Shown here: positions 19,201 to 27,016 of the stretch, in pieces | Position numbering within the stretch: position 1 is the first letter of the stretch | How the letters are laid out: each line of letters opens with the position of its first letter | Assembly (NCBI RefSeq): GCF_005048205.1 | Contig: NZ_SUMF01000007.1 | Location: 86,123-150,122 of the forward strand | Direction of reading: 5' to 3' | From: Chitiniphilus eburneus | GTDB lineage: Bacteria; Pseudomonadota; Gammaproteobacteria; Burkholderiales; Chitinibacteraceae | Length of the DNA stretch: 64,000 nucleotides | The notes under the pieces: model-generated | What the model was told of the DNA's origin: nothing | What the model saw: the letters and a program-made list of their open reading frames with translations, nothing else | Database searches by the model: none | Made by a program: the position numbers and the translations under genes

Positions 19201-19720
19201 TGTATTTGGAAACGCCGGCCGCTTCCTCCAGGAAGTGGCGCAGTTCTTCGGGCTTGGCTTCGATGATGCGGCTGATCATCCCCTGCTCGATGATGGCGTA
19301 GCCGCCTTTACCAACGCCAGTGCCGAGGAACAGGTCGGTGATGTCGCGTCGCCGCACTTGCAGGTTGTTGATGTAGTAGCTGGATTCGCCCTGGCGCGTC
19401 AGCACGCGCTTGATGCTGATTTCGGCGTACTGGCTCCATTGCCCCGCCGCCAGGCCGGCCGCGTTGTCGAACACCAGTTCCACCGAAGCCCGGCCCACCG
19501 GCTTGCGCGCGCCGGAGCCGTTGAAGATCACGTCCTGCATCGATTCGCCGCGCAACTGCTTGGCGGACGATTCGCCCAGCACCCAGCGCACGGCGTCGAT
19601 CACGTTGGATTTGCCGCAGCCATTGGGGCCACAGATCGCGACCAGTTGCCCCGGTACGTACACCGTGGTCGGATCGACGAAGGATTTGAAGCCGGCGAGT
19701 TTGAGATGGGTGAGGCGCAC
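16238..19720 (-). CDS. smc: Chromosome segregation protein SMC
   Basis: SMC dimers with ScpA/B compact and segregate the chromosome. The 1160-residue product has Walker A at residues 31-39 (GPNGCGKSN) and coiled coils to about 500. A hinge around 510-660 and a second coiled coil follow. The C-terminal ATPase half has LLSGGEKALTALSLVFSLF (signature) and CLLDEVDAPLDD (Walker B). The start is GTG 19720, directly before RLTHLKLAGFKSF, the universal SMC N-terminus; no ribosome-binding site is obvious. It lies between mrp and the small exported protein on the minus strand. Length and motifs are normal. Confidence 0.97.
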   Translation of the reverse strand: MRLTHLKLAGFKSFVDPTTVYVPGQLVAICGPNGCGKSNVIDAVRWVLGESSAKQLRGESMQDVIFNGSGARKPVGRASVELVFDNAAGLAAGQWSQYAEISIKRVLTRQGESSYYINNLQVRRRDITDLFLGTGVGKGGYAIIEQGMISRIIEAKPEELRHFLEEAAGVSKYKERRRETEARLADTRDNLDRVHDIVQELERQIGKLETQAEVAAEYNRLKDAVTERQNLLALQRKLDAAREVEAARRDIDAAQNALESQLADLRALEAELEQLREDHFAASDAVHQAQGELYDANAAVARLEQQLLHLKQTRDRLTQQLDETRAELGRLDSQGRAAGDELETWRSRQEEAQYAAEESALALDEETQRLPELEAALKAADDDFASVRERLTTARNTVQLSRQQAQHLERAIAQLRDRQLRLQSERAQLAPEHDAEREALALEREAAALALETGTLAQAEGETRLDEARTAQHDARGAREALLLELATLSAREAALSELTQAADTGEMTPWLAAQGLTEAATLIDTLRVEPGWETALEAALGARLQARLAGAAPETAAPAALALALPVAPLAVRGGLRDKITCNDAVAGGALDDWLAGVECAESLADALARRADLAPGQRLATRDGHLVDRAGIVYHAADGNLAGLVARRAELEHIRERLATLRPALADAEAAVGHATQALADAEGGLKTARQQVQTAQQTLARHERELARRDEASQQAARRHEQLADELAQLAIQLEDETVASLECEERRLQAEDELAPLEDGLDNARLARAEAESACELQRSRLRQAERRAQETRFAVQTADQKLAELARRGGDLDEQRERLAERQETLALELENVDEGQFDVGFQDAVNARAEKERALAATRDRLNGLTNQLREREGDKQRIEAGLEPAREAVNALRLKEQEARLAAERFAQELSEAGADEATLREKLGTGLKVGALVAEIGRLGQALNGLGAVNLAALEELNAARERKQYLDAQSADLAEAIETLENAIRRIDRETRALLQETYDTVNGNLQELFPTLFGGGHAELVLTGEEILDAGLTIMAQPPGKKNSTIHLLSGGEKALTALSLVFSLFRLNPAPFCLLDEVDAPLDDANTLRFCSLVKKMAERTQFLYISHNRLTMEMASQLVGVTMQEQGVSRVVAVDIEEALSMREPATA

Positions 19721-19800
19721 GGGCGGGAGGGTGGCGGATGAGTGCGGCGATTGTAGCGGCCCCGGCGTCGCACGGCACGCGGGCGGTCCGGCGAAGACGA

Positions 19801-19831
19801 TGAAAGGGGCACGAAACCGTGTCCCTTTTGC
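19801..19831 (-). terminator. Possible terminator between mrp and smc
   Basis: An imperfect hairpin with stem AAAGGG-CACG paired to CGTG-CCTTT lies 47 bp beyond the mrp stop. A T-run is lacking on the minus strand, so it may be a weak terminator only. Confidence 0.35.
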
Positions 19832-19877
19832 CGCCCTGCCCCGGAAGCCAGCCCGTCAGCGGTGCGTGGGCGCAGGC

Positions 19878-20966
19878 TCAGGTATTGCTGATGACGATCT
19901 TGGGGAACCGGGACGAAAAATCCTGCGCCTTGATTGCAATGCGCGCGGCCACTTTCTGCGCGATCTCGCGGTAGGTGGCGGCAATGCGGCCGTCCGGGTC
20001 GGCTACCACGCTGGGCCGCCCACTGTCGGCATTCACGCGGATCGACAGATCCAGCGGCAGTTGCCCCAGCAGTTCGGTGCCATAGTCCGCGCTCATCCGC
20101 GCCGCGCCACCTTCACCGAAGATGGGCTCGGCGTGGCCACAGTTGCTGCAAATGTGCACGCTCATGTTTTCGACGATGCCGAGGATGGGCACGCCCACTT
20201 TTTCGAACATCTTCAGGCCCTTGCGTGCATCGAGCAGTGCAATGTCCTGCGGCGTGGTCACGATCACCGCGCCGGTGAGCGGCACTTTCTGGCTGAGCGT
20301 GAGCTGGATGTCGCCGGTGCCGGGTGGCAGGTCGATCAGCAGGTAGTCCAGTTCGCCCCACAGCGTATCGTTCAGCAACTGTGTCAGCGCCTGGGTCACC
20401 ATCGGGCCACGCCAGACCATGGGCTGCTCGGCATCGATCAGGAAGCCGATCGACATGGTCTTGATGCCATGGTTTTCGATGGGTTCGATGTGCTTGTTGT
20501 CGGGAGACACCGGCTGCCGCCCTTCCACACCGAGCATGGTCGGTAGCGACGGGCCGTAGATGTCGGCATCCAGCAGGCCGACCCGGGCGCCTTCGGCGGA
20601 CAATGCCAGCGCGAGGTTGGCGGCAGTGGTCGATTTGCCGACCCCACCCTTGCCCGAGGCGACGGCAATGATGTTGCGGATGCCGGAAAGCAGCGGCAGG
20701 CCGCGCTGCGCCGCGTGCGCCACCACCTGGCTGCTGACCGCCACCTGGACACCGGTCACGCCCGGCACGGCGCGCAGTGCCGTCTCGACCTGGGCCGCGA
20801 CCTCACCATGGCGGCTGGCCGCCGGATAACCCAGCACGATCTCGACGCTGACCGCGCCATCGTCGTTCTTCAGGTTGCGCACGCATTTGGCGGATACGTA
20901 GTCACGCTGGGTGAGCGGATCGACAAGCTGCGCCAGCGCGGCTTGCAGGGCGGAAAGATCGGGCAT
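19878..20966 (-). CDS. apbC: Iron-sulfur cluster carrier protein Mrp/ApbC (P-loop ATPase)
   Basis: Mrp/ApbC proteins bind and deliver Fe-S clusters in the cytoplasm. The 362-residue protein has an N-terminal MIP18-like domain (LSALQAALAQLVDPLTQRDY). The deviant Walker A follows as AVASGKGGVGKSTTAANLAL, with GLLDADIYGPSLPTM after it. The cluster-binding CxxC is in HICSNCGHAEPIFG. ATG 20966 has GAGGT upstream with good spacing; a longer frame reaching 21464 is a read-through into noncoding sequence and the psiF gene. The gene precedes smc on the same strand, but a hairpin between them suggests separate expression. Confidence 0.95.
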   Translation of the reverse strand: MPDLSALQAALAQLVDPLTQRDYVSAKCVRNLKNDDGAVSVEIVLGYPAASRHGEVAAQVETALRAVPGVTGVQVAVSSQVVAHAAQRGLPLLSGIRNIIAVASGKGGVGKSTTAANLALALSAEGARVGLLDADIYGPSLPTMLGVEGRQPVSPDNKHIEPIENHGIKTMSIGFLIDAEQPMVWRGPMVTQALTQLLNDTLWGELDYLLIDLPPGTGDIQLTLSQKVPLTGAVIVTTPQDIALLDARKGLKMFEKVGVPILGIVENMSVHICSNCGHAEPIFGEGGAARMSADYGTELLGQLPLDLSIRVNADSGRPSVVADPDGRIAATYREIAQKVAARIAIKAQDFSSRFPKIVISNT

Positions 20967-21084
20967 GGATGGACCTCGTTGCGGGGCGGCCTTGCGGCCG
21001 AACAGGCGGGATAACAGGGGAATGGGGGGCATTGTACAACCGCAGGTGCGGGCACCGCGCAACGCTTTCAACGACGCCGGACAT

Positions 21085-21110
21085 GAAAAAGGCGCGGCCA
21101 GGGCCGCGCC
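21085..21110 (-). terminator. Rho-independent terminator of psiF
   Basis: On the minus strand the hairpin GGCGCGGCC/GGCCGCGCC is followed by TTTTT. It lies just beyond the psiF stop at 21131 and before the mrp start, so it separates the two genes. Confidence 0.85.
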
Positions 21111-21130
21111 AGCGCTGCCGCGACGGTGCC

Positions 21131-21427
21131 TTACTTCTTCTTCAGGCAGTCGCTCATGAACTTCTTGCGCTCGTCGCCCTTGAGCGATTTGGCACTGGCT
21201 TCCTTGTTGCAGTAGCCCATTTTGTCCTGCTGGCTGGTGGGCTTGGCGGCGGAATCCTTCTTCAGGCATTCGCTCATGAATTTCTTGCGCTCGTCGCCCT
21301 TGAGCGACTTGGCACTGGCTTCCTTGTTGCAGGTGGCCATCTTGTTCTGCTGGTCGGTGGCCGCTTGCGCGCCACTGGCCAGGGTCAGGCCCGCCACCAG
21401 CGCCAACAGGGCGGAAATCGATTTCAT
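21131..21427 (-). CDS. psiF: PsiF repeat protein (exported)
   Basis: This 98-residue protein has a signal peptide (MKSISALLALVAGLTLASG, cleavage near AQA) and two PsiF repeats of about 35 residues. Each repeat carries a CNKEASAKSLKGDERKKFM segment with a C-terminal CLKK. The two repeats are nearly identical at DNA level too, so they arose by recent tandem duplication. PsiF of E. coli is induced by phosphate starvation; its biochemical role is unknown and it is presumed periplasmic. ATG 21427 has GGAG 8 bases upstream. Its own terminator follows, so it appears monocistronic. No pho-box was recognised in the upstream region. Confidence 0.92.
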   Translation of the reverse strand: MKSISALLALVAGLTLASGAQAATDQQNKMATCNKEASAKSLKGDERKKFMSECLKKDSAAKPTSQQDKMGYCNKEASAKSLKGDERKKFMSDCLKKK

Positions 21428-21806
21428 AGTGTGGACTCCACATTGGGGGATAAGGACAACGCACTCATGATAGCCGCGAGTAAGCAGGGTTTCCGCGTGT
21501 CGCAGCCCACAGGCCGGCCGGCGAAGTCGGATGTTCCGCACCGCCCCTCTTGCGAACCGACACACCGCTGCGTCCACGCGCTGGCGCTTGCAGGTTCACG
21601 CGGGGGACTGCAACGGGCCCACGATGTCAGATGCAAGATGCCCCGGTACCCCAGCGCAGCAAGGCACCCTCGCGGCGGCGAGGGCGGGGGGAGTGGAATC
21701 GATCAGGGGAGTACCGTTGCCGGCAAACCACGGTTGAGCCGCCCCCGGCTCCACCGGGGGCTTGCTGCGACCTGATCCGTACCCATGCCCGCAATAACAC
21801 CGGCAC
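21428..21806. other. Intergenic region between psiF and the patatin gene
   Basis: This stretch contains the psiF upstream region and, at 21655-21770, a copy of the REP-like repeat. The remainder looks noncoding; small frames here have poor composition and no recognisable product. Confidence 0.6.
21655..21770. repeat. REP-like double-hairpin repeat (copy 2)
   Basis: The first hairpin is CCCTCGC/GCGAGGG near 21667-21682. The shared GTGGAATCGATCA follows, and the second hairpin pairs GCCCCCGG with CCGGGGGC near 21739-21760. The order matches the copy at 14382-14492. It lies downstream of the patatin gene. Confidence 0.65.
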
Positions 21807-24062
21807 TCAGAAGGGGTTGCCCAGCGTGACGTAGTAGCGCATCTGGTGGTTGTCCCCCCACGCCATGCCCAGGTAAAACGGCCCCAGGAAGGTTTCCATG
21901 CCCAGGTAGCCGACCAGCGAGTAGTGCCAGCCTTCGAAATCACTCAACGAGCGGCTGGTTTCGCTCTGGTCCACGTTGCCCACTTCAAGCGCGCCGCCCA
22001 GGTAGGTGCCCTTGCCGCTTTCCGAGAACAGCTTCACCGGGCGGTACAGCGCCAGCCGGCCGTAAATGAACTGGTCGCCGAGCAGTTCCTGGTAATGGTA
22101 GCTCGACAGGTTGAGGAAGCCACCCAGCCAGCGCGGCTCGCTCAGGCCGGAATCGCCCTCGCGCATGACCTGGCCGCGCAAGGCGGCATGCCCGCCGAAG
22201 TCGCCCACTTTGAAGCCATGCGTCACCTCCAGGCCATAACGACCGTATTGCTGGAAGCCGTCGTTGAGATCGATGGTGACCGGGCCCGCCTCGGTGCGGA
22301 TCGTGATCGGATCCACGGTGGTCTTGCCTTCCAGCGCCTCATAGCCATACAGGTGCACCATGGTGCCGCTGGTGGGGAAGTTCAGGTTGTCGAGCTGGTC
22401 GTAGAACAGGTTGAAGCGAATGCCCCAATCCCATTGATCGCCGCTGGGCAGGATATTCGATCCCACCTGCCGGGTCAGGCGGTAGAAGTTCACCTCGGGG
22501 CCGAGGCGCATTTCGCCGTAGCGCGCCCACGATGAACCGAAGTCCAGGCCGAACTGGCTGTGGGTGTAGCTGTATTCGGCCGCCTGCTCGCCGTTATCCC
22601 ACAACGCGATGGGGCTGTTCGACAGGTTCAGGCGCGGCGCAACGAAGGCATAGCCGTCGATCTGCAACGGCTGGTAGAACTCGGTGGCCAGCAGGTTCTT
22701 GTCGCCGACGGATACCAGCGCCTGGAACTCGCCGCCCAGGCTGTTGATCCACGGACGGCGGTAACGCACCGTCAGGCTGTAGGGGTTGGATCGGTCAAAG
22801 TCGGTGCCCAGCGCCAGCCCGAAGTTCAGGTAGTTCGGGCCCCAATCCTTTTCCAGCGGCGTGAGGGTGAGCATCTGGCCGGAGCCGCGATCGGACAGCG
22901 AGTAATCAAGCTGCGAAAAATCACCGCGCGCATAGACTTCCGCCAGTCCGGAAACGAAGCGGTTTTCATCGAGCAGCTCGCCACTCTTCACATCCAGCGC
23001 TTTCTCCAGCACCTGGGGGTTGACGTACTTGAGCTTGGCGACCTCGACCCCGACGATGGGTTTGGGATGCAGCCGTTTTTCGGCATAGGCCGTTTGCCAG
23101 GCCTGGTAGCTTTCGGGCGATACCGCATAACGCCGCAAGCGGTCGAGCGATTTGCGCGCGGTGCGTTCGCCCAGCGCGATGAAATCCTTTGCCTTGGCGA
23201 AGTCCGAACTGTTCAGGTCGGCCAGATCCGGGGTGAGCAGCAGGTCCAGGTCGGTCAGGCTGCCGATCTGTGGCCGCTGGTTCTGCAGGATCATCAGCCG
23301 GGTGTACTGGTCGGCCACGCTGAAGATGTTGCCGATGGCGTCACGCTTGAGCGGTGGCGAAGCCACGTCCACCGCGATCACCACGTCCGCACACAGTTCG
23401 CGCGCCACGTCCACGCCCAGGTTGCGGGACAGGCCGCCATCGGCCAGCAGGTGGCCGTCGCGCGTCACCGGCGGGAACACCCCCGGCACGGCCATGCTGG
23501 CGAGCATGGCGGACACCAGATCACCCTCTTTCATCACCACCATTTCGCCGTTTTCCAGATCGGTGGCAATGGCGCGGTACGGTACGGGCAACGCGTTGAA
23601 ATCGGGCACGGTGCCGGAGTAGGTCAGGCGGCGCAGAAAGAGTTCGATCTTCTGGGTATTGATCGCCGACTTGGGCAGCGACACCACGCCGGCATCCGAT
23701 ACACCGATGTCCACCGGCAGCAATGCCAGTTGATCGGCCTGCTTCTGGCGGAACGAGTTGAGCTGGCGCGGCAGGCTGGAGCTGAGCAGATCGTCCCAGG
23801 CCGCCGTATCCACGCGCTCGGCCAGATCCTCGGCAGTTCGCCCCGAGGCAAAGCTGCCCGCCACCAACGCGCCCATGCTGGTGCCCACCACGCAATCGAT
23901 GGGAATGTGCTCCTCTTCCAGCACCTTCAACACGCCGATATGCGCCAGCCCGCGGGCGCCGCCACCGCCCAGCACCAGCCCGATGCGCGGCCGGGTGGGC
24001 TCTTTCGCAGGGACGACACCGGCGATCATCGCGCAAAGGATGCCAATGACGATCTTCTTCAC
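21807..24062 (-). CDS. Patatin-like phospholipase with outer-membrane beta-barrel (PlpD/NTE type)
   Basis: This 751-residue protein has a signal peptide (residues 1-19) and a patatin domain with oxyanion loop LVLGGGGARGLAH (29-41). The nucleophile S62 is in GTSMGA and the dyad aspartate D208 in LADGGLSRN. A POTRA-like segment (about 340-400) and a C-terminal 16-strand type barrel (about 400-751, ending in phenylalanine) follow. This is the layout of type Vd autotransporters such as Pseudomonas PlpD, whose lipase is exported through its own barrel. The start is GTG 24062, with a GGGGGCGAGG stretch before it. It is a single gene flanked by intergenic repeats. Substrate lipids cannot be inferred. 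Confidence 0.92.
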   Translation of the reverse strand: MKKIVIGILCAMIAGVVPAKEPTRPRIGLVLGGGGARGLAHIGVLKVLEEEHIPIDCVVGTSMGALVAGSFASGRTAEDLAERVDTAAWDDLLSSSLPRQLNSFRQKQADQLALLPVDIGVSDAGVVSLPKSAINTQKIELFLRRLTYSGTVPDFNALPVPYRAIATDLENGEMVVMKEGDLVSAMLASMAVPGVFPPVTRDGHLLADGGLSRNLGVDVARELCADVVIAVDVASPPLKRDAIGNIFSVADQYTRLMILQNQRPQIGSLTDLDLLLTPDLADLNSSDFAKAKDFIALGERTARKSLDRLRRYAVSPESYQAWQTAYAEKRLHPKPIVGVEVAKLKYVNPQVLEKALDVKSGELLDENRFVSGLAEVYARGDFSQLDYSLSDRGSGQMLTLTPLEKDWGPNYLNFGLALGTDFDRSNPYSLTVRYRRPWINSLGGEFQALVSVGDKNLLATEFYQPLQIDGYAFVAPRLNLSNSPIALWDNGEQAAEYSYTHSQFGLDFGSSWARYGEMRLGPEVNFYRLTRQVGSNILPSGDQWDWGIRFNLFYDQLDNLNFPTSGTMVHLYGYEALEGKTTVDPITIRTEAGPVTIDLNDGFQQYGRYGLEVTHGFKVGDFGGHAALRGQVMREGDSGLSEPRWLGGFLNLSSYHYQELLGDQFIYGRLALYRPVKLFSESGKGTYLGGALEVGNVDQSETSRSLSDFEGWHYSLVGYLGMETFLGPFYLGMAWGDNHQMRYYVTLGNPF

Positions 24063-24215
24063 AGCCTCGCCCCCTTGAGCGATATGTCTACAATTGGATG
24101 ATGATCGAAAGACAATTCGATCCGCATCGAAAGCAACGTCGCTCCCATGCCAGTGTCAGACTTGACGCTGCATGACGTGACGTCAAGTCAACCCGGTCGG
24201 GAGTGTAGCGGATTC

Positions 24216-24890
24216 ATGCGACTCATCGCACACAGGGGGCTGAGCCGCAGTGCCCCCGAAAATACCCTTGCGGCATTCGCCAGCGCCTTATCCGTCGGCT
24301 TTCACGGCATCGAGACGGATGTACGCCTCTCCTCCGAAGGCGAGCTGATCCTGTATCACGACCGCATCTCGCGCCTGGGCCTGCCGGTGGCGGCAATGAC
24401 GCGCGCGGAGTTGTCCCAGTCCGAAGGCTATCTGGTGCCGACGCTGACCGAAGCGCTCGACGCCTTTCCGGACGCGCTGTGGAACATCGAGCTGAAAGCC
24501 GCGGCGGCGGCGGTGCCGTTGATGGCGCTACTCAAGCAGATGAGTGGCCGGCGGCAGGTGATCGTGACCTCGCTGCGCCATGAACTGATGCCAGTGGCGG
24601 CGGAAACGCTGCAATTCGAATGCGGCCTGATCGTCTGGCATCGCCCCATCGCGCTCAACAGCCTGCTGTACGCCGCCATGCCCCACCAGCGGCTGCGCAT
24701 CCTGGTCTGGCACTACGAGGCCATGGACCTGACGCTGTTGCAGCAGGCGAACGCGCTGGGCTTTCGCAACTACATCTTCGGCGCACAGAACCAGCACGAG
24801 CACGCGATGTGCGCCGAACTGGGCATGCATGGCGTGATTACCGATTACCCCGAATTCGTCGGCCTCGATTGCGCGCCGTCGTTGCAGTGA
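24216..24890 (+). CDS. ugpQ: Glycerophosphodiester phosphodiesterase
   Basis: This 224-residue single-domain GDPD hydrolyses deacylated phospholipids to glycerol-3-phosphate and an alcohol. The catalytic set is present: H6-R7 (LIAHRGLS), E15-N16 (APENTLAAF), E33 and D35 (GIETDVRLS), H48 (LYHDR), and the later NIELK. ATG 24216 starts two residues before the first strand; the frame upstream to 24147 adds nothing conserved. No signal peptide is visible, so it is cytoplasmic, as is E. coli UgpQ; the symbol rests on this similarity. It is divergent from the patatin phospholipase, so lipid turnover may be a shared theme, though no common regulation is visible. Confidence 0.93.
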   Translation: MRLIAHRGLSRSAPENTLAAFASALSVGFHGIETDVRLSSEGELILYHDRISRLGLPVAAMTRAELSQSEGYLVPTLTEALDAFPDALWNIELKAAAAAVPLMALLKQMSGRRQVIVTSLRHELMPVAAETLQFECGLIVWHRPIALNSLLYAAMPHQRLRILVWHYEAMDLTLLQQANALGFRNYIFGAQNQHEHAMCAELGMHGVITDYPEFVGLDCAPSLQ

Positions 24891-25071
24891 AGCACAACGC
24901 CTGAGCGCACCAAGCGCCGCTGACGAAACCCAGCGCAGCGGTTCTGGCAAGAAGCGCGAAACGCAGACAGTACCAGGCGTACGGCAAGTTCGCGCGACGC
25001 CGCCAGAAGGGTTTTGTCAGCGGTGCCAACCGCTAACGCCCGGCACAGGGCGCAACAACAAGAGATACACG

Positions 25072-26382
25072 ATGCTTGCATTCGAATTCGCGGTGGTGCT
25101 CGGCGCCATCCTGATCGGCGCGCGCCTGGGCGGCATCGGGCTGGGCGTGATGGGCGGCCTGGGCCTGGCCGTGCTCACCTTCGGCTTTGGCCTGCGCCCC
25201 ACCAGCGCGCCGATCGACGTGCTGCTGATGATCGTCGCCGTCATCACCGCCGCCGGTACGTTGCAGGCCGGCGGCGGCATGGATTACCTAGTGCGCCACG
25301 CGGAGCGCCTGCTGCGGCGGCACCCTACCCGCATCACGTGGTTCGCCCCGCTGGTGACGTATGCCTTTACCCTGTTCGCCGGCACTGGCCACGTCGCCTA
25401 TGCGGTGTTGCCGGTGATCGCGGAGGTGGCGCGCGAAGCCGGCGTGCGCCCGGAGCGGCCGCTGTCCATCTCGGTGATCGCTTCGCAGGCCGCCATCACC
25501 GCCAGCCCGATCTCCGCCGCCACCGTGGCGCTGCTGTCGTTGCTGGGCGGCGACATCCACCTGTCCGACATCCTGATGGTGGCGATTCCCGCCACGCTGG
25601 CTGGCGTGATGGCAGGCGCGCTGGTCGCCAGCCGGCTGGGACGCGAACTGGACGACGATCCGGCCTACCAGGCGCGGCTGGCCAGCGGCGACGTAGCGCC
25701 CCGCCATCTGACCGACAGCACCCCCTTGCCGCCACATGCACGCCGCTCGGTGATCCTGTTCCTGGCCGCCGCGCTGGCGGTGGTGCTGCTCGGATCATTT
25801 CCGGACCTGCGCCCGGCATGGCCGGTAAACGGGGAAATGACGGCACTGGATATGGCAAGCGCCATCGAGATCGTGATGTTGTCGGCCGCCGCGCTGATGC
25901 TGCTGCTCTGCCGCGTGAACCCGGATGCCGTAGTGCGTGGCACCGTCTTTCGCGCCGGCGCCGCCGCGGTGATCGGTATCTTCGGCATCGCCTGGATGGG
26001 CGATACGTTCATCGAGGCCAATATGGCGTTCTTCTCCAGCGAGATCCACGCCAGCGTGGCGCGCGCGCCGTGGCTGTTCGCGCTGGCGCTGTTCGCGATG
26101 TCGATCCTGTTGTATTCCCAGGCCGCCACCATCCGCGCGCTGCTGCCGCTGGGTATCGGCCTCGGCCTGCCCGCCGCCTCGCTGATCGCCATGTTTCCCG
26201 CCGCGAACGGCTATTTCTTCATTCCCAACTATCCCACCCTGATCGCCGCGATCAACTTCGATGCCACCGGCACCACACGCATCGGCCGCTGGCTGCTGAA
26301 CCACAGCTTCATGCTGCCCGGCCTGACCAGTTGCGCCGTCTCGGTGGCCTGCGGCTTCGCCCTTGCCCATTGGTGGCTTTAG
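25072..26382 (+). CDS. Anaerobic C4-dicarboxylate transporter, Dcu family
   Basis: This is a 436-residue inner-membrane carrier with 10-12 hydrophobic segments. Family landmarks include the N-terminal FEFAVVLGAILIGARLGGIG, then VITAAGTLQAGGGMDYLV, TLFAGTGHVAYAVLPVI and SQAAITASPISAATVAL. Dcu carriers exchange fumarate, malate, aspartate and succinate and serve fumarate respiration. It begins 181 bp after the phosphodiesterase and appears monocistronic. Its TAG stop (26380-26382) consists of the TA flank plus the first base of a MITE-like repeat end. DcuA versus DcuB cannot be separated by eye. Confidence 0.92.
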   Translation: MLAFEFAVVLGAILIGARLGGIGLGVMGGLGLAVLTFGFGLRPTSAPIDVLLMIVAVITAAGTLQAGGGMDYLVRHAERLLRRHPTRITWFAPLVTYAFTLFAGTGHVAYAVLPVIAEVAREAGVRPERPLSISVIASQAAITASPISAATVALLSLLGGDIHLSDILMVAIPATLAGVMAGALVASRLGRELDDDPAYQARLASGDVAPRHLTDSTPLPPHARRSVILFLAAALAVVLLGSFPDLRPAWPVNGEMTALDMASAIEIVMLSAAALMLLLCRVNPDAVVRGTVFRAGAAAVIGIFGIAWMGDTFIEANMAFFSSEIHASVARAPWLFALALFAMSILLYSQAATIRALLPLGIGLGLPAASLIAMFPAANGYFFIPNYPTLIAAINFDATGTTRIGRWLLNHSFMLPGLTSCAVSVACGFALAHWWL

Positions 26383-26433
26383 GGCGTGTCATCCAATGTT
26401 TCGCGGCAGCGCTGGGCCGAAAAAGCACCAGGC
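26382..26433. repeat. Single end of TA-flanked MITE-like element (copy 1)
   Basis: Starting after TA at 26380-26381, the sequence GGGCGTGTCATCCAATGTTT continues through a GC-rich stretch to AAAAAGCACCAGGC. It matches the right end of the element at 55629-55894 in inverse orientation and both arms of the one at 30786-30951. No inverted partner is visible before 26650, so this is a truncated or solo end. It supplies the last base of the upstream stop codon. Confidence 0.7.
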
Positions 26434-26649
26434 CGAAGGACAAAGGCCGCCTGACGCGCTTCGCTTCACGCCGGCCTTCGATCCATGATCCGTGCTCGAA
26501 GGCCCGCCCAGCACCGCGCCCGCAGCGGGCGCCCATTCGTGCCGACGCCGTGCCGATGTGACGAATTACCCCTGACGCAACCCTGCGCGATCGGAAAAGT
26601 CCGACAGGCATCGTGCGCGTCGCTGCGCACACCATGAAGGCCGTCGATC

Positions 26650-26997
26650 ATGCAACCCGCGCGCATGCCTGTCCAAGCCCTTGCCCACTCGAACCAGCCG
26701 CAGCAGCAATACGCCGTTCCGCCCCGCGCGGCGCAGCGTAGCGGCGCGTTTTCCGGCATCCTGGCCGAGATGCTGACCACCGACGCCGCCCCCATGCACG
26801 CCGAGCCGCATCGCTCGCCGGAAAACGCCGGGCGCGCCCTGGCAGGCGGTACCAGCGACGATGGCTCCACCCGGCAATGGCTGATGCAGCGCCAGGCGCA
26901 AGACAGCGCGCCGTCCCAGACACCCTCGCCTCGCGCCGCCAAGGGCTACGACGCGACAATGAGCGCCGGTGGGGCGCGCATCGACCTGCGCGCCTGA
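26650..26997 (+). CDS. Small Pro/Gln/Ala-rich hypothetical protein
   Basis: This 115-residue frame begins ATG 26650 with GAAGG 9 bases upstream and has the GC-rich third positions typical of genes here. The product is polar and low-complexity (QAL, HSNQPQQQYA, APMHAEPH). A short helical segment (AFSGILAEMLTTDA, about 35-48) is the only structured-looking part, and there is no signal peptide or transmembrane segment. I do not recognise the family. It ends 19 bp before the convergent chemoreceptor stop at 27017. A chance open frame remains possible given the high GC. Confidence 0.45.
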   Translation: MQPARMPVQALAHSNQPQQQYAVPPRAAQRSGAFSGILAEMLTTDAAPMHAEPHRSPENAGRALAGGTSDDGSTRQWLMQRQAQDSAPSQTPSPRAAKGYDATMSAGGARIDLRA

Positions 26998-27016
26998 GCG
27001 CCACCTCGTTCCGGCC

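Noticed and set aside
19878..21464. A 528-codon version of Mrp reaching upstream over psiF
   Set aside because: The extra N-terminus is a read-through of psiF in another frame and a terminator. ATG 20966 has a good ribosome-binding site and the correct family start.
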